From the NCBI GenBank assembly GCA_950106755.1, contig OX467090.1, positions 17,607,489 to 17,671,488 of the forward strand: a DNA stretch of 64,000 bases. Direction: 5' to 3'. The notes below the pieces were generated by a model. The model was not told the origin of the DNA. It ran no database searches and saw nothing but the letters and a program-made list of their open reading frames with translations. The position numbers were made by a program, and so were the translations under genes. Shown one piece after another: positions 1 to 11,855 of the stretch. The DNA is from Climacium dendroides. Its lineage: Eukaryota > Streptophyta > Bryopsida > Hypnales > Climaciaceae. How positions within the stretch are numbered: the first letter of the stretch is position 1; every line of letters begins with the position of its first letter.

Positions 1-1348
1 TTTTCATACTAGTACTTAAGGTATAAGATCCTAAAGATACTTCTCTAAAAATTAAAAAATTAAATATTGATGATTATGTAAGGCCCACATGTCATATAAT
101 TACCCCCTATTAGGAGAAGGGATTGTATGTTTTTTTGTCAATAATTGCCCCAAATCACCTTGAATTCAATTTCTTCAAATTACTATTTTTCAATATGAAA
201 ATGTACAAATTAAACAATTACAATCAAGTTCTATAAGTTAGGAAAATTTAAATTTTTCAACTTAAAATTACATCAAGAGATGCTTGACACCCCACCCCCC
301 CAAGGGAATTTACTTTTTTGTTTTCTTTTTAAATTATACGTGAATTAAAAGATAAGGTCTATGTAATTCAAAGCAAAGCCATTTTATATAACATGTATGT
401 CTTATCAAAATATGCATGTATTCTGTGGATCAAAAACATTTGTCAACTATTGAATTCAAATTTAATATTTTATAATTTCTATCCTAATTCTCCTTTTTCT
501 TTAATGTGATGAGGTTTGTACATGATCTCATAGTATCCAAAATAAGCATTACAAGACAAGTAGTTGTGGACTTAGATGTTGTTCCAAAATGAATCCAGTT
601 TCCAAGTGTTGACCAATTGTGTAATTCAAATTCAAACTCTTCATATTCATTTAATGGTATCTAATATTATTGCCCTATCGTGGACTTGCATTTAAACTTT
701 GACATATTAGCAATCAATTAGGAAATGTAAATTGAACATAAAGACATACAAACACTTTATAATTTAATCAAATTTTCTTCTATTGCACTTACACCATTGT
801 ATTCTTTAATCTAAAGGACTACCTTCATAAAAATGGCAATATAGAAACTTTATAAAAAGACATGCACATGATAAAATATTTACATATTTCGAATGTAGAC
901 TTCAATAAGAACTTAAAGGCGTAGATCAATCCATCATATCTTTTTATGTGCACTAAAATTCAAGACTTATAGGAATATAAACCGATGCTTCATGAATTAA
1001 TGTATCACATATTTTTTTATAAATGGACTAATATTTGGACAGCTAAGAAATCCATCTTCTTAAAAAAATAAATTAAAATTGTTTAGATTTTTAAAATCAT
1101 TCTGCCTATGAAAATATTTGCATCATTCTATTTTGAGCATGAGACATGTGAAAGTTACAAGTAGACGATTTGTAAAGATATTTACACAGTTTTTACTCTA
1201 AAGTATACTTCCAAATGTCCAATTTTAATACCTTCTTTGCAAAGTTTGGTAAAGCTCTACATCATGACACGGTAGAGGGCTAGAATTCATGCCTATAATT
1301 GCCCTTGCCTAAGCTAGACCTAGCCTTTTTATAGTTGCAAAATCTTTA
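1..1348. other. AT-rich intergenic DNA
   Basis: No gene, RNA or clear repeat is visible. The stretch is strongly AT-rich with many stops in all frames. Confidence 0.6.
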
Positions 1349-1468
1349 GATAAGGCTTTACCCCTTATTAATTTTTTATTCTGTTACTCAAATGTCACAA
1401 ATTCTCTAGATAAGGCTTTAGTCCTTATTAATTTTTGCTTCAAGTCCTCAAATGTTGGTCTCTTTGGT
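1349..1468 (+). repeat. 60-bp direct repeat, two copies
   Basis: The motif gataaggcttta followed by ccttattaattttt occurs at 1349 and again exactly 60 bp later at 1409. Each copy is followed by a related 'tcaaatgt' segment. This is a simple tandem duplication with no coding potential. Confidence 0.7.
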
Positions 1469-1566
1469 GCATTCAAATTCCAAGGCAATACAATCACAGA
1501 TCTTTCTTAATTGATACTGATTTAAAGATTAGTAGTGCAGTGACTCCAGACCAGCTGTCATCCCCC

Positions 1567-1990
1567 GAAATCAAGTTGGCTTTCTTTAGAATGAGACACA
1601 ACATCCCATGCTACCGTAGCAATGAAGCTACGTGACGAAATCAAGCTGTCTTTTTTCAGTTTTGCTCCTAGGCATCCATCTTTCTTCAGAATGAGACGCA
1701 GCATCCCATGCTACCCCATCAATGAAGCTGCTTGACGAAATCAAGCTGTCTTTTTTCAGTTTTGCTCTCAGGCATCCATCGCATGTTTAATGCAAGCTGC
1801 AATTTTTGTGAATTTTGGTTTTGCTAGTGCAACTCTAGCAATGAAGCTGCAGTGCAAAATAAAGTTGGCTTTTTTCAGTTTTGGCGAAAGGCATCCAAAG
1901 CATGTTCACTTCAAAGGATTTGAAGCTGCAATTTTGTGGGATTTTGGTTTTGCCAGTGCATCCTCAATGCGGTGCAAAAATATTTCACCA
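1567..1990 (+). repeat. Degenerate tandem repeat (about 70-120 bp spacing)
   Basis: The motif gaaatcaagytggct/gtc followed by ttttttcagttttg occurs near 1567, 1637, 1737 and 1857. Blocks 'ggcatcca', 'caatgaagctgc' and 'ttttggttttgc' recur between them. Short open frames here (for example 1790-2005) follow the repeat and look non-genic. Confidence 0.65.
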
Positions 1991-2272
1991 TATATACCAC
2001 AATGAATCCCCAATTGCAAAACAGTTGGGCCTAAAATTATCACAAGTACATAACTAGAAAGCATCTTGAAAGTCATCATCAGGGGTCTTATTTTTCAAAT
2101 CTCAGTGTTAAATGCAATACTAGTATTGAAAGTAAGATCAATTTACAAAGTCTAAAACCAAAATTCAGTTTATCATGCACAATTACCAAGTATTTCATGT
2201 ATCACCATTGGAAAAGTAAGTCGTATTAAAAAAAATACGGTGAAAAGGGCAAATTACAAGAGCATCTAGGTT

Positions 2273-5200
2273 CTAGTCTAATAACACGGCACACCTCAGG
2301 GCCTCATCAATGATCTCTTTGACATCTGCCTTCAATTCAAACCCTGATAACCTACTTTTGATAGGATGTGCAATAGGAGGCAAATTAAATTTGGAAGTGA
2401 GCACCAAATGGCTATAAACCGTACTTGGTTCTCTGTCATTTCTTAGCAAATACGTTCGACTCCCTTCTTTGAGCCTCTCATACCATATTCCATTGAAAAC
2501 AACATCTCCAGCAAAATACGTGTTTTCATCTGGGTCAGTAAAGGCCTCCTCAACAGTGTACGTTGCCTTCACCACGATTATGAGCCACCACGGCTCCTCT
2601 TCAAGTGGGGCTCGTACAGCAATATTATCCCCCAAGCACAAACCATCCGCAATCCACTCTCCACCAGTGCCAGCTTCCACCTCCTCATTTGCATCATAAA
2701 GTCTTCGAGCCTGAAATGGAGCTTTGGGTCTCAACCTGTACAAACTGAATTCTCGGACATGGTCTGATTGGTAGCAAGTATGCTGGGTCTCATATCCCAA
2801 ACACACATAGAAAAAACAAGACAACTGTCGATACTGCAGGAGTGTTGGGTCTCTTGCTGTCACCGAACGGCATTGATGATTCGACATGCTTCCCGGTACA
2901 CGTTCCGCTTGCCTGCTGTCACTTCGGTCCACACTACCTAGGCCAGTTCTAGGAATTAGCCAAAAAAATTTTGATGTCTCACTCCGGGCACTTTGGGATC
3001 CTGCGTGCACCTTCAGAGCTTGCTCGTTCAAGAACTGAACAATCTCAGCAGCACTCTGTAGCTTCCTTCCATCCGCTTTCAGCTGCTCTTTACGGAGCTC
3101 TCTCTTCAGCAAGGCACCTGCACCATCTACTTCTCCCTTCCCGTGACCAGACCCAAAATAATTCCAAGACATTTGGCAACCATCTACCAATGTGGCACTA
3201 CTAGTCAACTTAGGATATCTACTTATGAAATACCAAGCACGTGCACTCTTAAATTGCCCGCTACATCCATCTGACCAGACTATATGGTTATTGGGGGTGA
3301 AACCTTGGCCCTTCACATGTTCCCAATTCAGCATAAGACAATGTTAGACAAAAAGAGAGTCATGAGTTTTATCATCAGATACATAATAATGAGTTTTTTT
3401 CAACAAAAGAGCCTCATTGCTATCTCTGTTCCAATCAGGGTTTAACTTGTAAGTGATATGAACCAAGATTGTGACCTGATCATTGTGCCAATGCATACTT
3501 TGCATCTCATTTTAAACCTTTAAAGTATAATTTTCTGAAAAATCAATGCAAGAGATTAAAGTTCCAAGAGGAACAGAGGTAAACAACTCTTTAAATTGAT
3601 AATCCTGCCAAGATGCTACATAATTATGCAACACAAACGCTTACAACTTGGGTTTCAGGTAATTGATCAACTCACGGGGAGTTGTTTCTTTATATTCCAA
3701 GGTTGAGGCTTTCCTTGGAATTCCTTCCTCCATTGTCCCGACCACCTTGTATCCGATGCTCTTCCACTTGACGATCTGCTCAGATGTCATTTCCTGCGGA
3801 CAAATCCGAAGCATCTGGATTCCACAATCCACGCATTCACCCATTAAACAGTCCTGCTTGTGCCACATTGACAATTCGTCTTTCTTGCACAAAATGGATG
3901 TCCACAGGTTAGTCAGCCTCTCATACACTTGAAGATGAGCTGCACATATACTACCCGCACCTTCACCACACCCTAAGCCACCACAGATCATCGCACAATC
4001 ACAAGAACAATCTAAATGAATTCCCTGTCTATCAGTCCTCATAATGTCGAGAGCAATCATCAGCTCTGTCAACTCCTGGTGGTATTGGCAACAACAGGTA
4101 TTCCACATTCGCAACCGCTTGACCCACCACGGCTTCACGTTCTCAAAAGAAGTCAAGCTACAAACAAGGTCAAGGTTCTTGGCCTTGAAAGCTGTATAAA
4201 ATTCGAGCTGCATACCAGTTAATACAAATCAAAGAAATCAGAACCTGTGCTCAGGGGTCCACAAGCTGACATTCGCTGCAAGCAAAAGGATCACATGGTT
4301 CAAAGTACCCTAAGCATACCACCTTCAGATACAAGTCCGACAAAGTGAAAGCACATTAGGCACCTTAAAACTTGCACCAAAAGCAACCCAAGATCCTAAG
4401 CAACCCAACACTCTCAGCAACCAACACCCTAAGCAACCAACACCCTAAGCATTTTCAATACCAAAGTAGGAGTCCAAAAAAGTACTTGAACCATAAGGCC
4501 ACAAGCAATCCAGCACCCTAAGCACCTTCAATACCAAAGTAGGAGTCCAATAAAAGTACTTGAACCATAAGGCCACAAGCAATCCAGCACCCTAAGCAAC
4601 CAGCACCCTAAGCATTTTCAATACCAAAGTAGGAGTCCAAAAAAGTACTTGAACCATAAGGCCACAAGCAATCCAGTTCCCTAAGCAATCCAGCACCCTA
4701 AGCACCTTCAATACCAAAGTAGGAGTCCCAAAAAGTACTTGAACCATAAGGCCACAAGCCACCAGTACCCTAAGCAATCCAGCACCCTAAGCACCTTCAA
4801 TACCAAAGTAGGAGTCCAGTAAAGTACTTGAACCATAAGGCCACAAGCAATCCAGCACCCTAAGCACACCACTCAGCGCAGCAAAACTAACAAATGATTT
4901 CAAGTATTTCAAGTACACCCTTTTCAACACAAAAGCAAGGCAAAAGAAAGGGATATAACTGAAGCACCCTAAGCACAGGCTATAGTGCACTTTTAGCACA
5001 GCAAGTGACATTCACTGTGAGCACAAGCAACAAATGGATCTAAGTATCTCAAGCATGCAACCTTCAGCACGTAAGCAAGATAAAGGCAGTGAACTTTCTA
5101 ATCGCATTGGCATTGTAAGCAGAAAAGCCTAACGGGTGATGGCCAAAGCACCCCACTTCCAACACAGAAGTTTCATAAAGTGCAGCAGCAACAGCAGTAC

Positions 5201-6040
5201 ATTGCAAGGACAACATTTAGCATCAAATTACAATAGTGAGAAATAAAAGTAAGGCAATACCTGTGAACACTGAAGGAAATGTGTTGGATGTGAAATCCAT
5301 TGTCTCAGACCTTCATGGAAACTTACAATATCCTTCCGATTTGAAGACACTGTGGTCTCAGTAGCCCACCAATGCTCCACTGCGGCCTTCACATTCTCTG
5401 CGAGGGAATCGCTACGACTTTTTCGGCGATGATGCAGCCAGAAAGCATCGTTTGCGGTATCCAAAACAAGCCGTCTAGCCCGCGCCTTCAATATGTTTCT
5501 CTTGTCCACCTCCAACACAACAGCCAACCCCCGACCACTTCCAACCACTGAAGATGAAGCAAAGGTGCACAAGATATCTTTAGCCATTGCAATCTTTGAT
5601 GGCTTCACCCCAACCAAATGTTCTCTCATACCCTCTCTTACACTAGAAACAACATTCTGTTGCAATTTCATAGATTTCAAATTACTCAAGAATGGTGGAA
5701 TCATGTCTTTCATATAACTATGACCCAAAAACTTTTGCACAGTAAGGTGCTAAATTTTAACATTGTATTCTTCCAAGCGGGAAGAGGCAAACTCTGCAAT
5801 CTCCCTAGCAATATCTTGGCTAATTCTATTGGCCCTAGAGGCACAATGTTCAAGTCTTTGACATTCTCCCTGTTCAATTCTCCCTATAGGTGCTAGTTCT
5901 TCTTCTTCAACCAAACCGGCCTTTCTTCTTGCTCGACATCGCCGTGTTCGCTCCCATGCAGACGCCTTCCTCTTCTCTGTGGACCAAGCCAGGTAACCGT
6001 CTTCCTTGACAGGTCCCCTTTGAAGTTCAGATTCAGCCAT
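2273..6040 (-). pseudogene. Multi-exon gene of an uncharacterised transposase-like family (SDG..QFK / HGKG.DG.G core)
   Basis: I do not know a name for this protein. Exon 1 runs from the ATG at 6040 (MAESELQRG) to a donor after 5263 (...FLQCSQ, then gtattg). Exon 2 begins LEFYTAF after a cag acceptor near 4208 and ends near 3643 before gtaagc. It is Cys-rich (CSCDC, C-x5-C-x2-C). Exon 3 (about 3334-2273) holds the most telling core: SDGCSGQFKSARAWYF, then about 30 residues on NYFGSGHGKGEVDGAGA. Conserved D, Q and HGKG.DG residues recall an RNase H-like nuclease core, but that is inference. The exon 1/2 junction is phase 0 and consistent. No good AG acceptor is visible before exon 3. Exon 1 is cut by an in-frame TAG at 5750-5752, with the same frame open on both sides. 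The long intron holds a tandem repeat. Most likely a decayed member of a repetitive family. Confidence 0.6.
4442..4880. repeat. Tandem repeat, five copies, about 73-90 bp, inside an intron
   Basis: The block ccaaagtaggagtcc recurs at 4461, 4534, 4624, 4714 and 4803. Each copy is followed by 'agtacttgaaccataaggccacaag' cut into short variants and by 'ccagcaccctaagca'. The array lies inside the 5262-4209 intron of the minus-strand gene. Short frames in it are repeat artefacts. Confidence 0.85.
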
Positions 6041-6321
6041 TTCGAAAGTGAAGGTTCTGAAAATGCACCCATGGATCCACACTACATCAGTTATTCCATC
6101 CCCAGAACTTGGGAAGACACGGAGCACTGGATTGAACATAGCTAAAACCTTAAACTGCCAGCACCAGCACCAGCGCCAACAGAAAACAACAACGACGATG
6201 CTGCCAGCAGCAACAAGAACAGCGACGGTGCCACAATAGCAATGCACATGCAACAAACATGCGTGAGGACCAGCACCTAAACGCACCCTAACATAGGATT
6301 ACGTTAAAATCTGAAATTCTG

Positions 6322-6455
6322 CACTTGAATGTATTTGCGGCAACCCTTAAGCAGCTGAAGACGTCCTAAAACCGCAGTAAGATATCTACACTTGAATGTG
6401 TTTGCAGCAACCCTTAAGCAGCTGGAGACGTCCTAAAACCGCAGCAAGATAAACC
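6322..6455. repeat. 67-bp tandem duplication upstream of the minus-strand gene
   Basis: A unit starting cacttgaatgt and ending ctaaaaccgcagyaagat occurs at 6322 and 6389 with only a few differences. It lies in the presumed promoter/5' flank of the gene starting at 6040. Confidence 0.8.
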
Positions 6456-7065
6456 TACAATCGCGCCATAGTTCTCCCCAAGTACACACAGCTCAAATTC
6501 CTTCACGCTTCCTCTAAACCCTAGTAAAATTAAAAGAGCATGTCCTTCAATGTGGTTGCGCCAAACTTTCACAAGTCTCAGTAGTCCAAAACTCTAACAG
6601 CACTCTCCACAAAATTTAGTGAGAAAGGAACAACAGTAGGATGCCAGGCAAGGAAAAACCCTAAACGTGAATACAAAGTTTACACAGCTCTGCCAGAAGG
6701 AAAGAGCGAGGTCACGCGCCAGAACTCAGCGAAAGAGAAACGGCTCCACACGGCATCGAAGTTTGAATTTGGATGAATTCGTGAAGGCGCCAAAACAATA
6801 TTCATCCAAAATGTCACAATAGTCATTCAATTAAGCACTATTTAGCACAAAAAGCAAGCGTGACACTCACATTTTTGTCCTTTTTGAATATATATACATT
6901 TCTATGTATGGATGTAATCCATCTTTAAGAATCTACTTACAATATTGAATACATTAGTGTAATTGTTTTTTTAATATTCAAGAATCAATTAAAATTATTT
7001 ACAAACAAAGCTCAAGAAAAGGAAGTGTGACACTTTTATTGGCTCCTATTACCTCATATTTACCC
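6456..7065. other. Intergenic DNA, 5' flank of the 2.3-6.0 kb gene
   Basis: No gene is seen. The left part (to about 6800) has higher GC and may include the promoter of the minus-strand gene. The rest is AT-rich up to the abrupt start of the chromovirus at about 7066. Confidence 0.5.
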
Positions 7066-7800
7066 TATCGTGGTTTGAATAAGATCACCATCAAGAATTG
7101 GTATCCGCTACCCCTCATTTCTGGACTTTTTGATCAACTCAGTCAAGCAAAGATCTACACCAAGATTGATCTTCGAGGAACTTACAACCTGATCCATATT
7201 AAGGCGGGTGATGAATGGAAGATTGCATTCCGGACAAGGTATGGACACTTCGAGTATAATGTCATGCCTTTCGGTCTTACTAACACACCGGCTATTTTCC
7301 AACATCTGATGAACGATGTTTTTCATGAATTCCTTGATCATTTTGTGGTCATCTATCTCGACGACATTCTGGTCTTTTTAAAAAATAAGAAGGACCACGA
7401 AAATCAGGTCCGGTTGGTATTAAAAAAACTGCGCTCTACTGGACTTTATGCCAAGTTAGAGAAGTGCATATTTCACCAACCCGAAGTCGAATTTCTTGGC
7501 TACATTATTTCCGGAGAAGGTCTATCGATGGACCCCAAGAAGATCGAAGCGGTTATTGGCTGGAAGAGACCATCGACCATTTGAGACGTTCAGTGTTTTC
7601 TTGGTTTTGCCAACTTCTATCAAAGTTTCATAAAAAATTACTCCAAAATTGTTGCACCGCTAACCCGACTCACATGCAAGGACAAACTCGAGTGGAGTAC
7701 GGAGGCGGAGCAAGCGTTCGAGAATCTGAAAAGGGCGTTTACTACAGCGCCAATCTTGACTCATCCTGATTATCAAAAGCCTTTCTTCCTTGAAGCGATG
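7066..7800 (+). pseudogene. Ty3 reverse transcriptase fragment
   Basis: The translated RT palm is clear: [11 protein letters not shown] at the start, [17 protein letters not shown], then [11 protein letters not shown] with the catalytic YLDD, and [15 protein letters not shown] at 7582-7584 interrupts ...[18 protein letters not shown]. The same frame continues through the connection region ([27 protein letters not shown]) to a frameshift near 7796. The N-terminal part of RT, protease and gag are missing. The role was reverse transcription of the element's RNA; this copy cannot make a full enzyme. Confidence 0.9.
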
Positions 7801-8163
7801 CTTCTGACTTTGCCTTGGAAGCAGTTCTCTCGCAATCCAACGAAGATAGACGTCTCCATCCTGTCGCGTTCCATTCGCGAAAATCACGGCCGCGGAGATC
7901 AACTATGAAATCCACGACAAAGAGCTACTTGCCATTGTCGACTCATTCCAAGAGTGGCGACATTTCTTTGAAGGAGCTAAACACCCAGTAACGGTCTATA
8001 CAGACCATAAGAACCTCGAGTATTTCATGTCTGCAAAGATTTTGAATCGACGACAAGCCCGGTGGAGCATATCGTTGTTGCGTTTCAACTTTGTTATCAC
8101 GTATCGTCTTGGGACCCAACAAGTTCGGTCCGATGCTCTATCCAGAAGAGCGTATCTTGTACC
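7797..8163 (+). pseudogene. Ty3 RNase H fragment
   Basis: In shifted frames the sequence reads [13 protein letters not shown] (first catalytic Asp region), then [20 protein letters not shown], then [13 protein letters not shown] and [13 protein letters not shown], ending [15 protein letters not shown]. This is the standard Ty3 RNase H. One frameshift enters at about 7796 and a second, apparently a lost A, near 7880. Confidence 0.85.
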
Positions 8164-9298
8164 AAAGGAGGGAAACGCAGCTTATGACCAACAACGATCT
8201 ACCCTACTCAAACCCGAACAACTCCAACTCAGAACAACGCACATTACAACTTCAATGGATGTAGCGTTTCTCCAAGATATTCGAGTAAGTCTTCAATCTG
8301 ATCCTTTGGCTTTGAAATTCAAGAGCCATTCTGATATTTCAAATTCTGGAGAGATCCAAACTTTGGACTCTCAAATCCCTGATTCAGTGGTAATAGATTC
8401 GGAATCCCCAAATGAAACCACTTCTAGTCCACGGATCCATAGATCACGAGGAGGTGAAATGCCCCGAGATGATACTGATCTAAGATTCCAATTTCGTGAT
8501 GGGCTTTTGTACTATGAGGGACTACTTTATGTCCCGGAAGGCCCATGTCGACTTCGAGTGCTTTAGTCTCGACACGATTTTCCATCGGCGGGACATTTTG
8601 GTTTTAATAAAACCATGGAGCCTATTTCTAGAGACTTTTGGTGGCCACAAATGTGGAAATCCGTCAAAGAATTTGTCACAACATGTGACATCTGTTCCCG
8701 TTCCAAGATTCCAAGACATCGACCGTATAGACTATTACGGCCGCTCGAGATTCCAGAAAAGCCATGGACATCCATATCCATGGACTTCATCGTGGACCTA
8801 CCGCCTTCTAAGGGGTTTAATTCCATCTTTGTGGTGGTTGATCGATTGACCAAGATGGCACACTTTGTGCCATGCAACAAAACAATGACTGACAAAGAAA
8901 CTGCACGATTGTTTATTGACAACGTGTATAAGTATCATGGACTTCCTGACGACATCATCTCTGACCGCGGTACGCAATTCACCTCCAAGTTTTGGCAATC
9001 ATTGTTCAAAATCTTACAAGTGGAGATCAAATTGTCTTCGGCGTATCATCCTCAAACGGATGGTCAAACAGAAAGAGTTAATCAAGTTTTGGAGCAATAC
9101 CTCTGATGCTCCATCAACTATCATCAAGACAATTGAACGGACCTGTTACCACTTGCGGAGTTTGCGTACAACAACACCATCTAAGATTCAACAAAACAAA
9201 CGCCTTTCTTTGCCAACTATGGTTTCCATCCAAGGTTTGATCAATTCCAACTTTCTACTTCAAAAAGTCCTGCCACTGAAGATCTTGCAACCCGACTA
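8164..9298 (+). pseudogene. Ty3 integrase (zinc-binding and catalytic core) fragment
   Basis: After a linker, an HHCC zinc-binding module is read through a TAG at 8564: HDFPSAGHFGF, then CDICSRSKIPRHRPY. The core follows with SMDFIVDLPPS (first Asp), DIISDRGTQFTSKFW (second Asp) and SAYHPQTDGQTERVNQ (catalytic Glu). A TGA at 9104 follows EQYL. Beyond it a shifted frame still shows the integrase C-terminal half. Confidence 0.9.
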
Positions 9299-9850
9299 TT
9301 GGAGATTCAAAAAGAATTAAAGGTCAAGCTCATTGAAGCCCAAGAACGCCAGAAGCAAAATGCAAATAAGTCTCGCAAGCAACATCTACCTATTCATGTT
9401 GAAGATAAAGTCTGGCTACTCCGTCGAAACCTCAGAACTCATCTACCAAGCGATAAATTGGACTATCGACGTCTTGGACCATTCTCGGTCATCAAACAAG
9501 TCAATGATGTGGTTTACCGATTAGAATTACCACCCTCCATGAAGATTCATCCAGTATTTCACGTTTCTCTTCTTGAGCCGTATAAAGACTCTACTATTTC
9601 TGGACGGCTACAAGCACCTCTTCCTCCAATTGAAATTGATGGCGCAAAAGAATTTGAAGTCTCAGAGATCCTTGATTCTCGCATCAACCGAGGAAAATTG
9701 GAGTATCTTGTCCATTGGCAAGGTTACGAGATTCATGAACGAACTTGGGAACCTGCTGCCAACCTTGCAAACGTCCCGGAGATGATCGCAGAATTCCATC
9801 ACGAGATTCCATCACGAGTATCCATCGAAACCCAAAAATGTTTGAGCCCA
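9299..9850 (+). pseudogene. Integrase C-terminal domain plus chromodomain of the chromovirus
   Basis: An open frame reads KVWLLRRNLRTHLPSDKLDYR and HPVFHVSLLEPYK, the usual integrase C-terminal (GPY/F-type) region. A chromodomain follows at about 9655-9810: KEFEVSEILDSRINRGKLEYLVHWQGY, given here only as its key residues (Y-LVHW-GY, TWEP). Chromodomains of this type direct integration into methylated-histone chromatin. The frame continues to 10225, but the part after about 9850 shows no known domain and is probably untranslated 3' DNA. Confidence 0.88.
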
Positions 9851-10346
9851 AGACGTCTGAACCAACACCAACGCCATATCAAGATTTTGGATAGGCGCGT
9901 GTGTAGATGTAAAAGCATTGAACAGAAGCATCGAAAAGTTGGTGTGACCCACAAGGCAACAGTCAAGATAGCTCAGTTGAGGGATACGCCTACAGGCCGA
10001 AGTCAGGCTCGAACCCTCGTCACTTGTAAGTTATTTCTTCTCTTGTGCTGCCTCGCCGATGTCCTTGTTTTGCGACCATGTTACCTTTATACGGTTGCCC
10101 GCCTCCACCACTGTTCCTGCCAATGCGCTGTCTTATTTTCCGCCGCCATCTCCGATATTGTTCCCGACCAGATTCCGCCATACTTCGGCTGTTTTTTCCG
10201 CTGCCTTCCAAACATTCTCCGCTAACGGAATTCCGACAACCGTTAGTTCTGTATTTTTAGTGTGACCCACGTGAATATACGTGGGTTCCCATGTAGGTTA
10301 CTGCCAAGTCATTAGACAACAGAGGGACTTGTGAAACTCGCCCCTT

Positions 10347-10359
10347 GAAGGGGGGGTGA
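10347..10359 (+). other. Polypurine tract
   Basis: A purine run (gaaggggggg, then tga) lies directly before the LTR start TGTTACGGAC. It is the expected plus-strand primer site for Ty3 elements. Confidence 0.8.
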
Positions 10360-10877
10360 TGTTACGGACGTGACATACAAGACAAGGACGGAAGATTGAC
10401 GGCCAACGAATGAAGACCAAGACCATAGGAAGCTTCTTGAGAAACTACACATAGCAGTGGCGGTACCTTTAGGGACAAGCCACCGCCTTAGTAGAAGTTT
10501 CTAGGAAGTTTACAACGCCTTGCGGGATAAATAGATTCGCCTTGAAGGCAAAGCAAGGTAGTTTAGTTGACTTGGGGTACACTCCAAGTCGCCTTAGGCC
10601 TCAAGCAAGCTAGGTAACTTCTTCTTGAAGGCGAAGCAGATTAGCCTACTTCTAGACTAGTATAAATAGAGAGTTGGGAGACATTGCTCCTCACTCTCGT
10701 CAACACCAGTTGTACCTACTCTTGTTCCAAAGCAATCTAAAGCTTGTTCCTAGTATTCTTGACTCCAGTTTCAACCCTTGTTGGAGGAATCCCCTCTATT
10801 CTAGTCCTGTTCTTGGTCTGTTCGAGGAATCCCCTCGATTTTGGTCTCAGTTTCGCCCGTGAGTTGCGTCCGCAACA
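10360..10877 (+). repeat. 3' LTR of the chromovirus (518 bp)
   Basis: The LTR starts TGTTACGGAC at 10360 and ends GTCCGCAACA at 10877, giving a 10-bp terminal inverted repeat with one mismatch and the canonical TG...CA. A TATA box (tataaataga) lies at 10661-10670, where U3 should meet R. The short open frames inside it are not genes. Confidence 0.88.
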
Positions 10878-11176
10878 ATTGGATGAGGTTGTGTACCTTG
10901 CTTTGTTGGAATGGTACCCAAGTATCTCCAATGTTGTGGATCCGGGAGACCTTCCACTTGATACTAGTACCATGTCTCCATCTACTAGTACTTTTTTCAC
11001 TTCTTCACGTTTTTATCATCACATCTTGATTATTTCTATGCACTTTACTATTGCATTGAATTTTTATTAATATATCTTTCTATATTGCAGAGAATGGTGA
11101 ATCATCCATGAATTATTATACCAAGAAACAAAGTTTATCCATAAAGGCTGCAGATGGGTTTAGGGTTTAGGGTACA

Positions 11177-11440
11177 TTGGCATCAATGGATAAAACCAGA
11201 CTTGAGTTTGTAGAAGCAATAAGTTTAGGGCATAATCGTGAGGATATGCGCCATAGGGAAATTATAGAATTGGACAGACAAAAGTTACAGTCAGAAGAAG
11301 CACGCCACTTTGATTTGATGAGGCTTGAACGTGAGCGATTGGAGAGTGCTAGTAACACTAACAAGGCTTATGTGGATGCCTTGTTGAGCTTAAGTGATGC
11401 CATGAAAACAATTGGCAATGCACTTTTAAATAGGCGGTAG
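11177..11440 (+). CDS. C-terminal fragment of a Harbinger partner (Myb/SANT-type) ORF
   Basis: The 87-residue frame is a charged helical segment (REIIELDRQKLQSEEARHF, MRLERERLESAS) ending ALLSLSDAMKTIGNALLNRR. This resembles the C-terminal coiled-coil of the ORF1 protein that accompanies PIF/Harbinger transposases. It sits about 415 bp upstream of the transposase on the same strand, as expected. The SANT DNA-binding part is not visible upstream, so it is truncated or on an unseen exon. Function in this copy is doubtful. Confidence 0.55.
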   Translation: MASMDKTRLEFVEAISLGHNREDMRHREIIELDRQKLQSEEARHFDLMRLERERLESASNTNKAYVDALLSLSDAMKTIGNALLNRR

Positions 11441-11855
11441 ATTAAATCACTACTTCATGTGTGCCTTTGCAATCTAAAATATTCACTTACATATTTTTTT
11501 TGAACTTCATATATGTATTTAATATCTATTTGGTTATTCTTATACACATATTAATATACAAGGTTTATTACATTTTACTATGATACATTTTTTTTTTTAA
11601 ACAAAAAAACATTCTAACTCAGTATGTGTATTTTTCATATTTTGGCATAGTTGACTATTTTTTCTTTTGGTTTTTTCTCTTTACTAATTTTTTGGTGGAT
11701 GTTGAAATCTACTTTTGATTTCTAGTTCAACATTTGTTTCATCATATATGCCATGATTTGATTATGAAACATTTAGTGTTATTACTATACACAAATGTAT
11801 GATTTGAGTATATAGCTAATTTGATTTGTATTTGTTTATGTGAAGCTTGTAAAAT
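11441..11855. other. AT-rich spacer between the two Harbinger ORFs
   Basis: No gene or clear signal is seen. The spacer separates the partner ORF from the transposase and is rich in T runs. Confidence 0.5.

Larger units (their letters stand above)
7066..10877 (+). mobile_element. 5'-truncated Ty3/gypsy chromovirus with intact 3' LTR
   Basis: Pol domains run in the usual Ty3 order: RT, RNase H, integrase, chromodomain, then a polypurine tract and LTR. The element starts abruptly inside RT ([11 protein letters not shown]). The upstream 5' LTR, gag and protease are absent, so it is a fragment. The frame is broken by stops at 7582 (TGA), 8564 (TAG) and 9104 (TGA) and by at least two frameshifts between about 7795 and 7890. 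Each of these stops fits a C-to-T change from the expected family codon (CGA or CAG). A candidate 5-bp target sequence 'attgg' follows the LTR but cannot be paired because the 5' end is missing. Confidence 0.92.
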
